A stretch of DNA of 52,374 bases from Sphingomonadaceae bacterium (lineage in GTDB: Bacteria; Pseudomonadota; Alphaproteobacteria; Sphingomonadales; Sphingomonadaceae). Each line of letters begins with the position of its first letter. Within the stretch, counting starts at the first letter, position 1. The notes beneath the pieces were generated by a model, which ran no database searches, was not told the DNA's origin, and was given only the letters and a program-made list of their open reading frames with translations. Below are positions 18,135 through 26,810 of this stretch, one piece after another. Both the position numbers and the translations under genes were made by a program. The stretch covers positions 1 to 52,374 of the forward strand of contig CANGJI010000012.1 of assembly GCA_947454135.1 (NCBI GenBank), given 5' to 3'.

Positions 18135-18479
18135 TCAAGGTACTTGCCGTACATCGGCAAGCTCGAAAGAACCATCGAGCCGGTGCCACACGGTCACCGT
18201 CCAGCGTGTCTCGTCCGTCATGCGCAGGGCCATCCGCAGGTTGGTTCCCGCCACGATCTGCGTCTCGGCCGAGGTCACTTCGGCAAGGGCGCCATGCGGC
18301 TGCGGGAGGTGCGTCGCGGCAAAGGCAGCAGCGGCCCGGACCCCATCGTCCTGCGGATCGGCCACCCGCCAGCCACCTGCGATGACGGGATCCCATGCAG
18401 GCTCGGCGGCTTTGGGCGCACAGGCCGCAAGCGCCGCCGGGAGGGCAATTGCCATAAGGGCAAGCCAACGATTGCGCAT
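18135..18479 (-). CDS. Cystatin-like lipoprotein
   Basis: The 114-residue protein starts at ATG 18479, giving a clean signal peptide (RNRWLALMAIALPAALAACA) with lipobox LAAC. The frame runs upstream to 18629 but without a better start. The mature part shows a cystatin-like fold pattern: a helix (VRAAAAFAATHLPQP), then VTSAETQIVAGTNLRMALRM with a QxVxG-like QIVAG loop, and a strand pair RWTVTVWHRLDGSFEL. Cystatins inhibit papain-type proteases through this loop, but bacterial lipoproteins of this shape have not been generally shown to do so. It converges with the YjdM-like gene, 3 bases apart. Confidence 0.6.
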   Translation of the reverse strand: MRNRWLALMAIALPAALAACAPKAAEPAWDPVIAGGWRVADPQDDGVRAAAAFAATHLPQPHGALAEVTSAETQIVAGTNLRMALRMTDETRWTVTVWHRLDGSFELADVRQVP

Positions 18480-18600
18480 TTTGCAACCGCGACTGCGATC
18501 ATTACATTTGCGGCCCGTTGTGCACCGCACCATGGTTAAACAAAGAAGAACATAGGGGTGCTCGAAGGCAAATTCTTCCGGATTCAAAGGAGATTTTGCC

Positions 18601-18891
18601 ATGTTTATCAAGTCCTTCCAAATCGCCACTGCTGCCGCCCTGATCGCCGCTCCGGCGCTCGCTCACGCAGAGGCTCCTGGCTCGCAGTTCACCCACGAAG
18701 GCGTGACCTACGTGTACACCACGCAAGCCGGCAAGGGCGAGCGCGTGATCCGTGGCACCGCCTTTGGTGGCAAGGCTCCGTTCGAACTGCACGTGCGCGG
18801 CCGCTACGTGACCGGCACGTTCAACAACCAGCCTGTGGAATTCACGCAGGCCGATGCCAAGGCGCTCGGTATCGAGGTCGCCTCGAACTGA
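18601..18891 (+). CDS. Conserved hypothetical secreted protein
   Basis: A 96-residue protein with a strong ribosome site (AAAGGAG at 18587-18594) and a clear Sec signal peptide (FIKSFQIATAAALIAAPALAHA, cleavage after AHA near residue 23). The mature 73 residues look like a small beta protein (FTHEGVTYVYTTQAGKGERVIRGTAFGGKAPFELHVRGRYVTG). There are no cysteines. A textbook terminator follows, so it is probably a single-gene, well-expressed transcript. I know of no characterised homologue. Confidence 0.75.
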   Translation: MFIKSFQIATAAALIAAPALAHAEAPGSQFTHEGVTYVYTTQAGKGERVIRGTAFGGKAPFELHVRGRYVTGTFNNQPVEFTQADAKALGIEVASN

Positions 18892-18923
18892 TCTGGCGGG
18901 CAGCCCTGCTGCCCCGGTGAAAC

Positions 18924-18967
18924 AAGCCCTTGCGCAGCGCCCACACGGCGCCTCGCAAGGGCTTTTT
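18924..18967 (+). terminator. Rho-independent terminator
   Basis: AAGCCCTTGCG at 18924-18934 pairs perfectly with CGCAAGGGCTT at 18954-18964, followed by TTTTT to 18967. It ends the transcript of the secreted protein gene 32 bases after its stop. It may also block readthrough towards the leftward hydrolase gene. Confidence 0.88.
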
Positions 18968-18991
18968 CATGCCCGCAGGCCCGACCGGGAC

Positions 18992-20506
18992 CTAGCCCCA
19001 TGCTCCCCGGCGCTTGAACTCCGCCTCCAGCCAGGCAAACCGCTTCTCGACATCCGCCAGGCCGTTGAGCCCGCCATTGATCCTCTCGCGATCGTCCGCG
19101 AGCCCGGGCGTGGCGGCCAGCGCATCCATGCCGTGGCTCTTCCAGAACCAGCCCGCCCCTGCACATCCGCCTTCGGCCGTGCGCAAGTAGGCGGGGATGT
19201 CATCCACCTGCATGCCTATCGACTGGGCAAACCTTGTGCAGTTGTCCCTGCCGGTGAGCTGCTTGGGGCCATAGCCGCGAAACTTCCAGCCATCGCCCGG
19301 CTCGGTATTGCCGAGGTTCGTCTTACCCCATGGCCCGCCGTAGACGATGTTGGCGATCTCGGCCTGCCGGTCCTGCGATAGCGCCGGCTCGCCCGGCTTG
19401 CGGCCAAGGCGCTGCGCATCCGCTTCGCTGATCCGGTGCCGCCCGAAGGTGCCGAGCAGCCCCTCGACACTGTAGTTCAGGCTCTCCGTCATCTGGGTAA
19501 GCCCTTTGCTCTCCACCCCGATGTTGGCAAGGAAACTGCAAACCTCGCGCGGCTTGTCGATACCGAAGCGGGCGCAGGCATTCTTCAGTGGCTCGACCCA
19601 CACCGCCAGCGCGGCGCGGTTGTTTTCCGGAAACGCGAGATCGAGCAGGGCAACGTCGATCTGACTGGCGGCGGATCCGCTGGCAAGCGGCGCAGGCGGT
19701 GCGGGCAGGTTCGCCAGCGGGGGAGCCTTTGACGGCGCCTCGTGATCGAGCAAGTCCCAGCTGCGCGGGCCGACAATGCCATCGCCGACCAGATCGTGCG
19801 CCCGCTGCCACGCGCGGACCTTGGCCTCGGTGTCCGCGCCGAAAATGCCGTCCGCATTGAGACCCAGCAATTCCTGCAAGTCCTTGACCGCAGGCCCGCG
19901 CATACCGCGCCGCACCGTCGGCCGGTTCTTGTCGTCGACAGCGGGGATCGGCGGCGGCGGCGTCTTGCCGACCAGATACTCGCTGACGCCCGTTCGGAAA
20001 GTGGGCATATCGAAGCTGGGGTCGTTCTTGCGCCCCGGCGCATATTCCTTGTGCCCGCAACACATGTTGGCACCCGCGCCGATGTGCTTGAGGATTGCCG
20101 CGACGCCCCGGCGATAGGCATCCATCTGCACTTCGGGCCAGGGATCACCCGGCAAGCCGCTGTTTTCAGCTTCAATGCCGATGAAGTGGCTGTTGCCCTT
20201 GTCAGGCTCGATACCTTCCCACTTGCCCGTGCCGGCGTGGTTGGCCCGCCCGGCCGCGACCACGTAGAACGTCCCGTCGCGCCCGAGGCCGAGGTGGCAC
20301 AACGGGCCCGCAAGGTCCGACCTGCCCTTGATGAGCATGTCCAGCGTCGGCATGTTGCCGCCGCGAGCCGTGGCGGTGTGGTGGCACAGGACGCCCCTGA
20401 CAGTGCCCATCTCGGCCCGCCCGCGCGTGCGCCAGCCCGGGGTTTCGGCAACCTTGAGGCCTGCCGCCTCCAGCACTTCGGGAAGCCATGTCAGAGAATA
20501 GGTCAT
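18992..20506 (-). CDS. Three-domain peptidoglycan hydrolase (amidase-2, PG-binding, GH19)
   Basis: The protein has 504 residues from ATG 20506, with GGGAGGTGAAG upstream. Residues ~30-175 are an N-acetylmuramoyl-L-alanine amidase type 2 domain (VLCHHTATARGG; GHKEYAPGRKNDP, zinc ligands H43, H162 and probably D172). Residues ~198-260 are a peptidoglycan-binding domain (LQELLGLNADGIFGADTEAKV). Residues ~290-500 are a GH19 chitinase/lysozyme-like domain with VESKG at 341-345 (catalytic Glu 342) and FRGYGPKQLTGRDN. There is no signal peptide, as in phage endolysins that depend on a holin. Its ATG overlaps the stop of the four-helix membrane protein gene by four bases. No phage structural genes are nearby. 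Confidence 0.88.
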   Translation of the reverse strand: MTYSLTWLPEVLEAAGLKVAETPGWRTRGRAEMGTVRGVLCHHTATARGGNMPTLDMLIKGRSDLAGPLCHLGLGRDGTFYVVAAGRANHAGTGKWEGIEPDKGNSHFIGIEAENSGLPGDPWPEVQMDAYRRGVAAILKHIGAGANMCCGHKEYAPGRKNDPSFDMPTFRTGVSEYLVGKTPPPPIPAVDDKNRPTVRRGMRGPAVKDLQELLGLNADGIFGADTEAKVRAWQRAHDLVGDGIVGPRSWDLLDHEAPSKAPPLANLPAPPAPLASGSAASQIDVALLDLAFPENNRAALAVWVEPLKNACARFGIDKPREVCSFLANIGVESKGLTQMTESLNYSVEGLLGTFGRHRISEADAQRLGRKPGEPALSQDRQAEIANIVYGGPWGKTNLGNTEPGDGWKFRGYGPKQLTGRDNCTRFAQSIGMQVDDIPAYLRTAEGGCAGAGWFWKSHGMDALAATPGLADDRERINGGLNGLADVEKRFAWLEAEFKRRGAWG

Positions 20507-21639
20507 GGCTTCACCTCCCCGACGCTCGCTTCGACCCCGCCGGACGCTGCTGGCAGGAAGGCGTCGTCCGTCACCTCGTCCTCGGCCAGCGGATGGTCGC
20601 AAACGCAGCCGTCTTCGTCCGATTGATCAGGTGCGTGATCGACATCGGCCGCTGCAATGGCACCGGCCCCTGCGGCACCGGCAGGAGGCGCCCCGATGCC
20701 TTCGTCCGCCCCGCTTCCCTTGGGCTCGGACTGAGGTGCGGACTGACGGCGCATGGGCGGCGCTGCGCCTGACGTAGCCTCACCCTTGGCCAGCAGATCG
20801 GGCACAAGCCGCTCGGAGAAACCGGCCAGGAAACCGGCTGCCGCGAAGTAGAGTTCATCGATATTCATCGGCTGTGCGCCGCCAAAGCCGATGTGCACGA
20901 ACCCGGATCGGATCAAGGCGACGAGGACAGTGCCGGCGATGGCGCCGATCACGATCCGCAGCACCGCCTCGGTCATGTTCGACAAGACGTTGAAATCAAG
21001 CTGCATCTGTCTGCTGCGGATGCCTATCGCCAGCGAGAACAGGGCACCGAATGAACCTGTGAGCGCGCCGCGCCACAGATCGGTTCCAAACGGAAAACAC
21101 ACCGCGCTGGCGGCTGCAGAGCAGGACTCTTTCGTACCGACGGTGCCGAACAGCGAGGCAAGGCCAATGAAGAGCAGTACGCCGCATGCGGCCGCGACGA
21201 GTGCCTGCAACCGCGCAATGCCTGTCCGCTGGTCGACGACATCGGCCTTGATGCCATCGAGCACGGCGCCAGCGCCGGTGACGTCGCCGTTCAGCGCCAC
21301 GACGAGAGCATCCGCCACGCGCTGGTCGAAACGCTCGGCCAGTGCCCGCTTGGCAGTGGCCCGCCGCCTGCGCCATCCGCCAAGAAACCACAGATAATCG
21401 GTGGGGTCTTCGGTATCGCGCCAATCGTCGATCAGCCCGTTGATCTCGCCGCGCACTGGCGCCACCTGCGCAAGGTCCCGCCGCTGCTTGTCAGCCAGCG
21501 CCGGATCATCCGCGAAAGTGACGACGACCCGCTCGTCCGAATAGTAGACCGCGTAATCGGGTGGCCGACGGACGTGAAAACGCCTGATGACGTTCTCGGA
21601 ACTGTCCATTCCGCCCTTGTGGAGATCGGCAACCGTCAT
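20503..21639 (-). CDS. Four-helix membrane protein coupled to the peptidoglycan hydrolase
   Basis: The protein has 378 residues from the ATG at 21639, chosen because it overlaps the stop of a short upstream ORF that has an excellent ribosome site. Residues 1-140 are soluble and charged, ending in VLDGIKADVVDQRTGIARLQ. Predicted helices lie at about 145-166, 190-207, 226-246 and 263-282, the last in the motif AAGFLAGFSERLVPDLL. Residues 290-378 form an acidic, Ala/Gly/Pro-rich tail. I do not recognise the family. Coupling to a signal-less cell wall hydrolase makes a holin-like or export role plausible, but it is larger than known holins. The in-frame ATG at 21609 is an alternative start. Confidence 0.7.
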   Translation of the reverse strand: MTVADLHKGGMDSSENVIRRFHVRRPPDYAVYYSDERVVVTFADDPALADKQRRDLAQVAPVRGEINGLIDDWRDTEDPTDYLWFLGGWRRRRATAKRALAERFDQRVADALVVALNGDVTGAGAVLDGIKADVVDQRTGIARLQALVAAACGVLLFIGLASLFGTVGTKESCSAAASAVCFPFGTDLWRGALTGSFGALFSLAIGIRSRQMQLDFNVLSNMTEAVLRIVIGAIAGTVLVALIRSGFVHIGFGGAQPMNIDELYFAAAGFLAGFSERLVPDLLAKGEATSGAAPPMRRQSAPQSEPKGSGADEGIGAPPAGAAGAGAIAAADVDHAPDQSDEDGCVCDHPLAEDEVTDDAFLPAASGGVEASVGEVKP

Positions 21640-21701
21640 GGCAGCACCGCGAATTCTGGTGCGAAATCGTCGGAACAGACCGACCAGCGGTTCGGATTCA
21701 T
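21636..21701 (-). CDS. 21-codon leader ORF before the membrane protein gene
   Basis: ATG at 21701 has a near-ideal ribosome site (AAAGGGAGGGG, 4-5 bases before it). The frame begins MNPNRWSVCSD and ends PEFAVLP. Its TGA overlaps the ATG of the membrane protein by four bases (ATGA). The gene itself has no other ribosome site, so translation would reach it by coupling. It may be a leader peptide that sets expression rather than a functional peptide. Confidence 0.5.
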   Translation of the reverse strand: MNPNRWSVCSDDFAPEFAVLP

Positions 21702-21935
21702 GAGGCCCCTCCCTTTGCCTGTTGCTGATGAAATCAGCAGCAAGCGATCTAAACCGGCGACCAGGCATACGTACGCCAGTTCTGGCCCGGCATTACGTAA
21801 CGCCAGGGCAAGGTATTCAGGGCTGAAATGAAGTCAACTTGATCCAAGTCCAGAATCAAGGCTTTCGGCGCAAAACGCTGAAAATGCTGAAATTAAAAGA
21901 AATTACTTCAAAATGGTTACTTTGCGGAAACCAAG
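21702..21935 (-). promoter_or_regulatory. AT-richer upstream region of the hydrolase unit
   Basis: The 234 bases before the leader ORF are AT-richer than their surroundings. On the minus strand they hold TTGACT followed 16 bases later by TACCTT, a weak sigma-70-like pair. Just before the ribosome site is a short hairpin (TGCTGA, 5-base loop, TCAGCA). There is no gene. Promoter assignment is tentative. Confidence 0.35.
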
Positions 21936-21961
21936 AGGGCAGCAGAATCATCTGCTGCCCT
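21936..21961 (-). terminator. Hairpin after thiC, probable terminator
   Basis: AGGGCAGCAGA at 21936-21946 and TCTGCTGCCCT at 21951-21961 form a perfect 11-bp stem with a 4-base loop, 35 bases beyond the thiC stop. The following T run is poor (CTTGGTTT on the minus strand), so it may act as a weak or attenuating terminator. It also separates thiC transcription from the promoter of the hydrolase unit. Confidence 0.6.
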
Positions 21962-21996
21962 CCGTCATGGCCGATCCGGAAGATCAGTCAGCTTGC

Positions 21997-23901
<1,905 letters not shown>

Positions 23902-23952
23902 TCACGCTCCTTTTGAACGGACGGATGGCGGGCTCTGGCATGCAGCCTTACC

Positions 23953-24045
23953 GCTCCCTCCGCCCGTGCTAACGGGTTCAGGTTCGACGGGTCGGGCTGC
24001 GTGACCAGCCCCTCTCAGCCATGTTTGCTCACTGGCTCCCCGGGG
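23953..24045 (-). promoter_or_regulatory. TPP (THI-box) riboswitch
   Basis: Read on the minus strand from 24045, the leader has GGGGAGCC, then GGCTGAGAGG, then GACCCGTCGAACCTGA, and the closing GGCGGAGGGA. These are the standard conserved blocks of the thiamine pyrophosphate aptamer in the right order and spacing, 55 bases before the thiC ATG. It most likely controls translation, by sequestering the ribosome site, because no separate terminator is seen before thiC. Confidence 0.93.
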
Positions 24046-24103
24046 AATGCGCTCTATCTAGTGCGACTGGATGGCGGCGTCCACCCACCATTGGGGCTGG
24101 ACT

Positions 24104-24120
24104 TTAACTGGACGATTAAA
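24104..24120. promoter_or_regulatory. TTAACTGGACGATTAAA motif upstream of the CYP153 gene
   Basis: This matches the site at 4722-4738 in 15 of 17 positions, both with TTAA arms 8 bases apart. It lies 55 bases before the P450 ATG and about 60 bases upstream of the divergent TPP riboswitch, so it could serve either promoter. No factor is identified. Confidence 0.3.
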
Positions 24121-24175
24121 CATACTTGTCCGCAAAGCCGCCGCCGGCAAGCGCGCGGGGCAAACGGAGCAGGAC

Positions 24176-25411
24176 ATGGCGAGCCAGACCCTTGATCGGG
24201 ACCGCGCAATCAATCCCTACGACGTGAGCGCCGACGCGCTCTACACCGAGGATACCTGGCGCGAGCCGTTCGCATTCCTGCGGGGGGAAATGCCCGTCAG
24301 CTGGCGGCCGGAAAGCCCCTTCGGCGGGTACTGGTCGGCCGTGCGGCACGAGCACATCCAGGAAATCGAGCTCATGCCGGAGGCGTTCTCCTCCTCGTGG
24401 AAGCTGGGCAACATCACCATCGCCGAATCCATCAACGAGGCCGAGTTCCCCAATTTCATCGCGCAGGATCCGCCAATCCACACCGCGCAGCGCAAGGTAA
24501 TCGCGCCCGCGTTCAGCCCGGGGCAGATGATCAAGCTCGAAGCGCAAGTGCGCGAGCGCGCGAAGCTGCTGTTCGATGCGCTGCCGCTGGGCGAGACCTT
24601 CGACTGGGTGGAGCAGCTCGCCATTCCGCAGACGCTGGGGATGCTGTGCAGCCTGTTCGATTTCCCGTTCGAGGAGTGGCGTGATCTCAAGCGCTGGTCG
24701 GATTATGGCAGCGGCGTTTCGGCTGACAACCTGACGCCGGAATACCGCGCGGAATGGATGAAGCAGATGGGCGAGATGCTCGCCCGCTTCGACCGCGAGC
24801 TGGATGCGCGGCGCGGGCTGCCGCCAACGGACGATCTTCTCAGCCGCATGGTCCATTCCGAAGCGATGGGGAACCTGCCGGCGCTGGAGCGACTGGCCAA
24901 TATCGCGTTGCTGATCGTGGCAGGGAACGACACGACCCGCAACTCCATCGCCGGACTGATCGAGGCCCTGACCCTCTACCCGGAACAGCTCGACAAGCTC
25001 CGCGCCGACCCGACGCTCTCGGCCAATGCGGCGCAGGAAATCATCCGCTGGCAAACGCCGGTGACGCACATGCGGCGCACAGCAACGCGCGATGTCGAGG
25101 TGGGCGGCCAGCTGATCCGCGAAGGCGAAAAGATCGTGATGTGGTACATTTCGGGCAACCGCGACGAGAGCGTGTTCCCGAATGCCGAGCAGTTTGACGT
25201 GACGCGCGAGAATGCGCGGCGGCACATCGGGTTTGGCCACGGCATCCACCGCTGCGTTGGCGCGCGCCTCGCCGAAGTGCAGATTGCAGCGGTGATCGAC
25301 GAGATTGTGGCGCGGGGCCTCAAGCCGGTGCTGGCCGGCAAGCCGGAGCGGCTGGCGAGCCCGTTCCTGCATGGGTTCAATACCATGCCTGTCCGGCTGG
25401 AGCGCGCCTGA
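24176..25411 (+). CDS. Cytochrome P450, CYP153-like
   Basis: A 411-residue protein from ATG 24176 (GGAGCAGGAC upstream). Features are PNFIAQDPPIHTAQRK, the I-helix LLIVAGNDTTRNS, the ExxR region EIIRWQTPVTHMRRTA, then VMWYISGNRDE and the heme motif FGHGIHRCVG with ligand Cys360. The I-helix NDTTRNS, RWQTPVTHMRRTA and WYISGNRDE stretches closely resemble the CYP153 family, which hydroxylates alkane or fatty-acid ends, sometimes with wider substrates. It needs a ferredoxin and reductase, which are not in this window. A flavin monooxygenase begins 1 base after its stop. Confidence 0.87.
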   Translation: MASQTLDRDRAINPYDVSADALYTEDTWREPFAFLRGEMPVSWRPESPFGGYWSAVRHEHIQEIELMPEAFSSSWKLGNITIAESINEAEFPNFIAQDPPIHTAQRKVIAPAFSPGQMIKLEAQVRERAKLLFDALPLGETFDWVEQLAIPQTLGMLCSLFDFPFEEWRDLKRWSDYGSGVSADNLTPEYRAEWMKQMGEMLARFDRELDARRGLPPTDDLLSRMVHSEAMGNLPALERLANIALLIVAGNDTTRNSIAGLIEALTLYPEQLDKLRADPTLSANAAQEIIRWQTPVTHMRRTATRDVEVGGQLIREGEKIVMWYISGNRDESVFPNAEQFDVTRENARRHIGFGHGIHRCVGARLAEVQIAAVIDEIVARGLKPVLAGKPERLASPFLHGFNTMPVRLERA

Positions 25412-25412
25412 C

Positions 25413-26726
25413 ATGAAGCGCGTCTGCATCATCGGGGCCGGCTGTTCGGGGATCACCGTCGCCAAGCGGCTCAAGGATTACGGGATCAGCTACGACCAGT
25501 TCGACGCCTCGGATGATATCGGCGGGAACTGGTACTACAACAACCCCAATGGCCTCTCGGCCTGCTACCAGAGCCTGCATATCGACACCTCGAAATGGCG
25601 GCTGGCATTCGAGGACTATCCGGTGCCGGCTGACTGGCCGGACTTCCCGCACCATTCGCAGCTCCTCAAGTATTTCCGCGACTACGCCGATCACTTCGGG
25701 CTGCGCGATGCGATCACCTTCAACACCAGGGTGGAGAAGGCGATCCGCAAGCCCGGCGGCGGCTGGGAGGTGCGGCTCTCGACCGGCGAGACCCGCGAGT
25801 ACGAGGCGCTGGTGGTCGCCAACGGGCACCACTGGGCGGCGCGCATCCCCGAATACCCCGGCCATTTCGATGGGGAACAGCTCCACAGCCATTCCTTCCG
25901 CAGTGCGTTCGAGCCGGTCAACTGCGTCGGCAAGCGCGTGCTCGTCGTCGGCATGGGCAATTCGGCGATGGATATCGCGTCCGAGCTTTCGCAGCGCGCG
26001 ATTGCGGAGCGGCTGTTCGTTTCGACCCGGCGCGGGGTGTGGGTGCTGCCCAAGTATTACAAGGGCCAGCCGATCGACAAGAACCCGGCCCCGGCGTGGA
26101 TGCCGCGCAAGGTGCGCACCGCGCTTGGCACGCGGATGATCAAGAGCCTGGTCGGCAAGATGAGCGACTATGGCCTGCCCGAGCCGGAGATCGGCCCGTT
26201 CGATGCCCATGCCACGGTTTCCGGCGAGTTCCTGTTGCGCGCAGGCTCTGGCGACGTTGCGATGAAGGGCGCGATCGAGCGGCTCGATGGAGACGGCGTG
26301 GTGTTCAAGGACGGCAGCCGGGAGCCGATAGACGTCATCGTCTGGGCAACGGGCTATGACATCCGCTTCCCGTTCTTCGACGATCCCGCTTTCTGCGCCG
26401 ACGCCGATAACCGCCCTCCGCCACTATTCAAGCGGATCATGAAGCCGGAAGTACCGGACCTGTTCTATGCCGGCCTCGGCCAGCCGCTGCCGACGCTCGT
26501 CAACTTTGCCGAGCAGCAATCGAAGCTGATCGCGGCCTATCTGGCGGGCGAGTATACCCCTCCCCCGCTCGGCGAGATGCACCGCATCATAAAGACCGAC
26601 GAGGAGTACCACACGGGCCACTACTATGCGGCGCGGCGGCATACGATCCAGCTCGATTTTGATGCCTATGTGCGTGATCTGAAGAAGGAGATCGCGCAGG
26701 GGAGCAAGCGGGCGAAGGCGGCTTAG
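25413..26726 (+). CDS. Flavin-containing monooxygenase
   Basis: A 437-residue class B flavoprotein monooxygenase. FAD motif GAGCSG is at 8-13 and the NADPH motif is GMGNSAMD. The FMO fingerprint reads FDGEQLHSHSF, a variant of FxGxxxHxxx(Y/F). WATGYDIRFPFF near the C-terminal third is the FATGY-type motif. These enzymes add one oxygen to amines, thioethers or ketones using NADPH. The ATG at 25413 is 1 base after the P450 stop, so the two are surely cotranscribed and may act in sequence on a hydrophobic substrate. The substrate is unknown. Confidence 0.87.
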   Translation: MKRVCIIGAGCSGITVAKRLKDYGISYDQFDASDDIGGNWYYNNPNGLSACYQSLHIDTSKWRLAFEDYPVPADWPDFPHHSQLLKYFRDYADHFGLRDAITFNTRVEKAIRKPGGGWEVRLSTGETREYEALVVANGHHWAARIPEYPGHFDGEQLHSHSFRSAFEPVNCVGKRVLVVGMGNSAMDIASELSQRAIAERLFVSTRRGVWVLPKYYKGQPIDKNPAPAWMPRKVRTALGTRMIKSLVGKMSDYGLPEPEIGPFDAHATVSGEFLLRAGSGDVAMKGAIERLDGDGVVFKDGSREPIDVIVWATGYDIRFPFFDDPAFCADADNRPPPLFKRIMKPEVPDLFYAGLGQPLPTLVNFAEQQSKLIAAYLAGEYTPPPLGEMHRIIKTDEEYHTGHYYAARRHTIQLDFDAYVRDLKKEIAQGSKRAKAA

Positions 26727-26747
26727 CGCCTCCGACACCCCCTCCGA

Positions 26748-26798
26748 CCCGCCTCTGGCGGGCCACCTCCCCATTGGCCCTGCGGGAAAATGGGGAGG
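26748..26798. terminator. Two tandem hairpins between convergent oxygenase genes
   Basis: CCCGCC/GGCGGG at 26748-26762 (loop TCT) and CCTCCCCATT/AATGGGGAGG at 26766-26798 (13-base loop). The pair lies 21 bases after the FMO stop and 12 before the end of the opposing monooxygenase, so it can terminate both. The CTCCGACCCGCC...CCTCCCC pattern resembles a repeat family dispersed in sphingomonad genomes. Confidence 0.7.
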
Positions 26799-26810
26799 AT
26801 TTGGGCTCCG

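Noticed and set aside
18992-21701. Prophage remnant
   Set aside because: Only a lysis-like pair is present; no capsid, tail, integrase or att-like repeats are seen, and the flanking genes are host genes.
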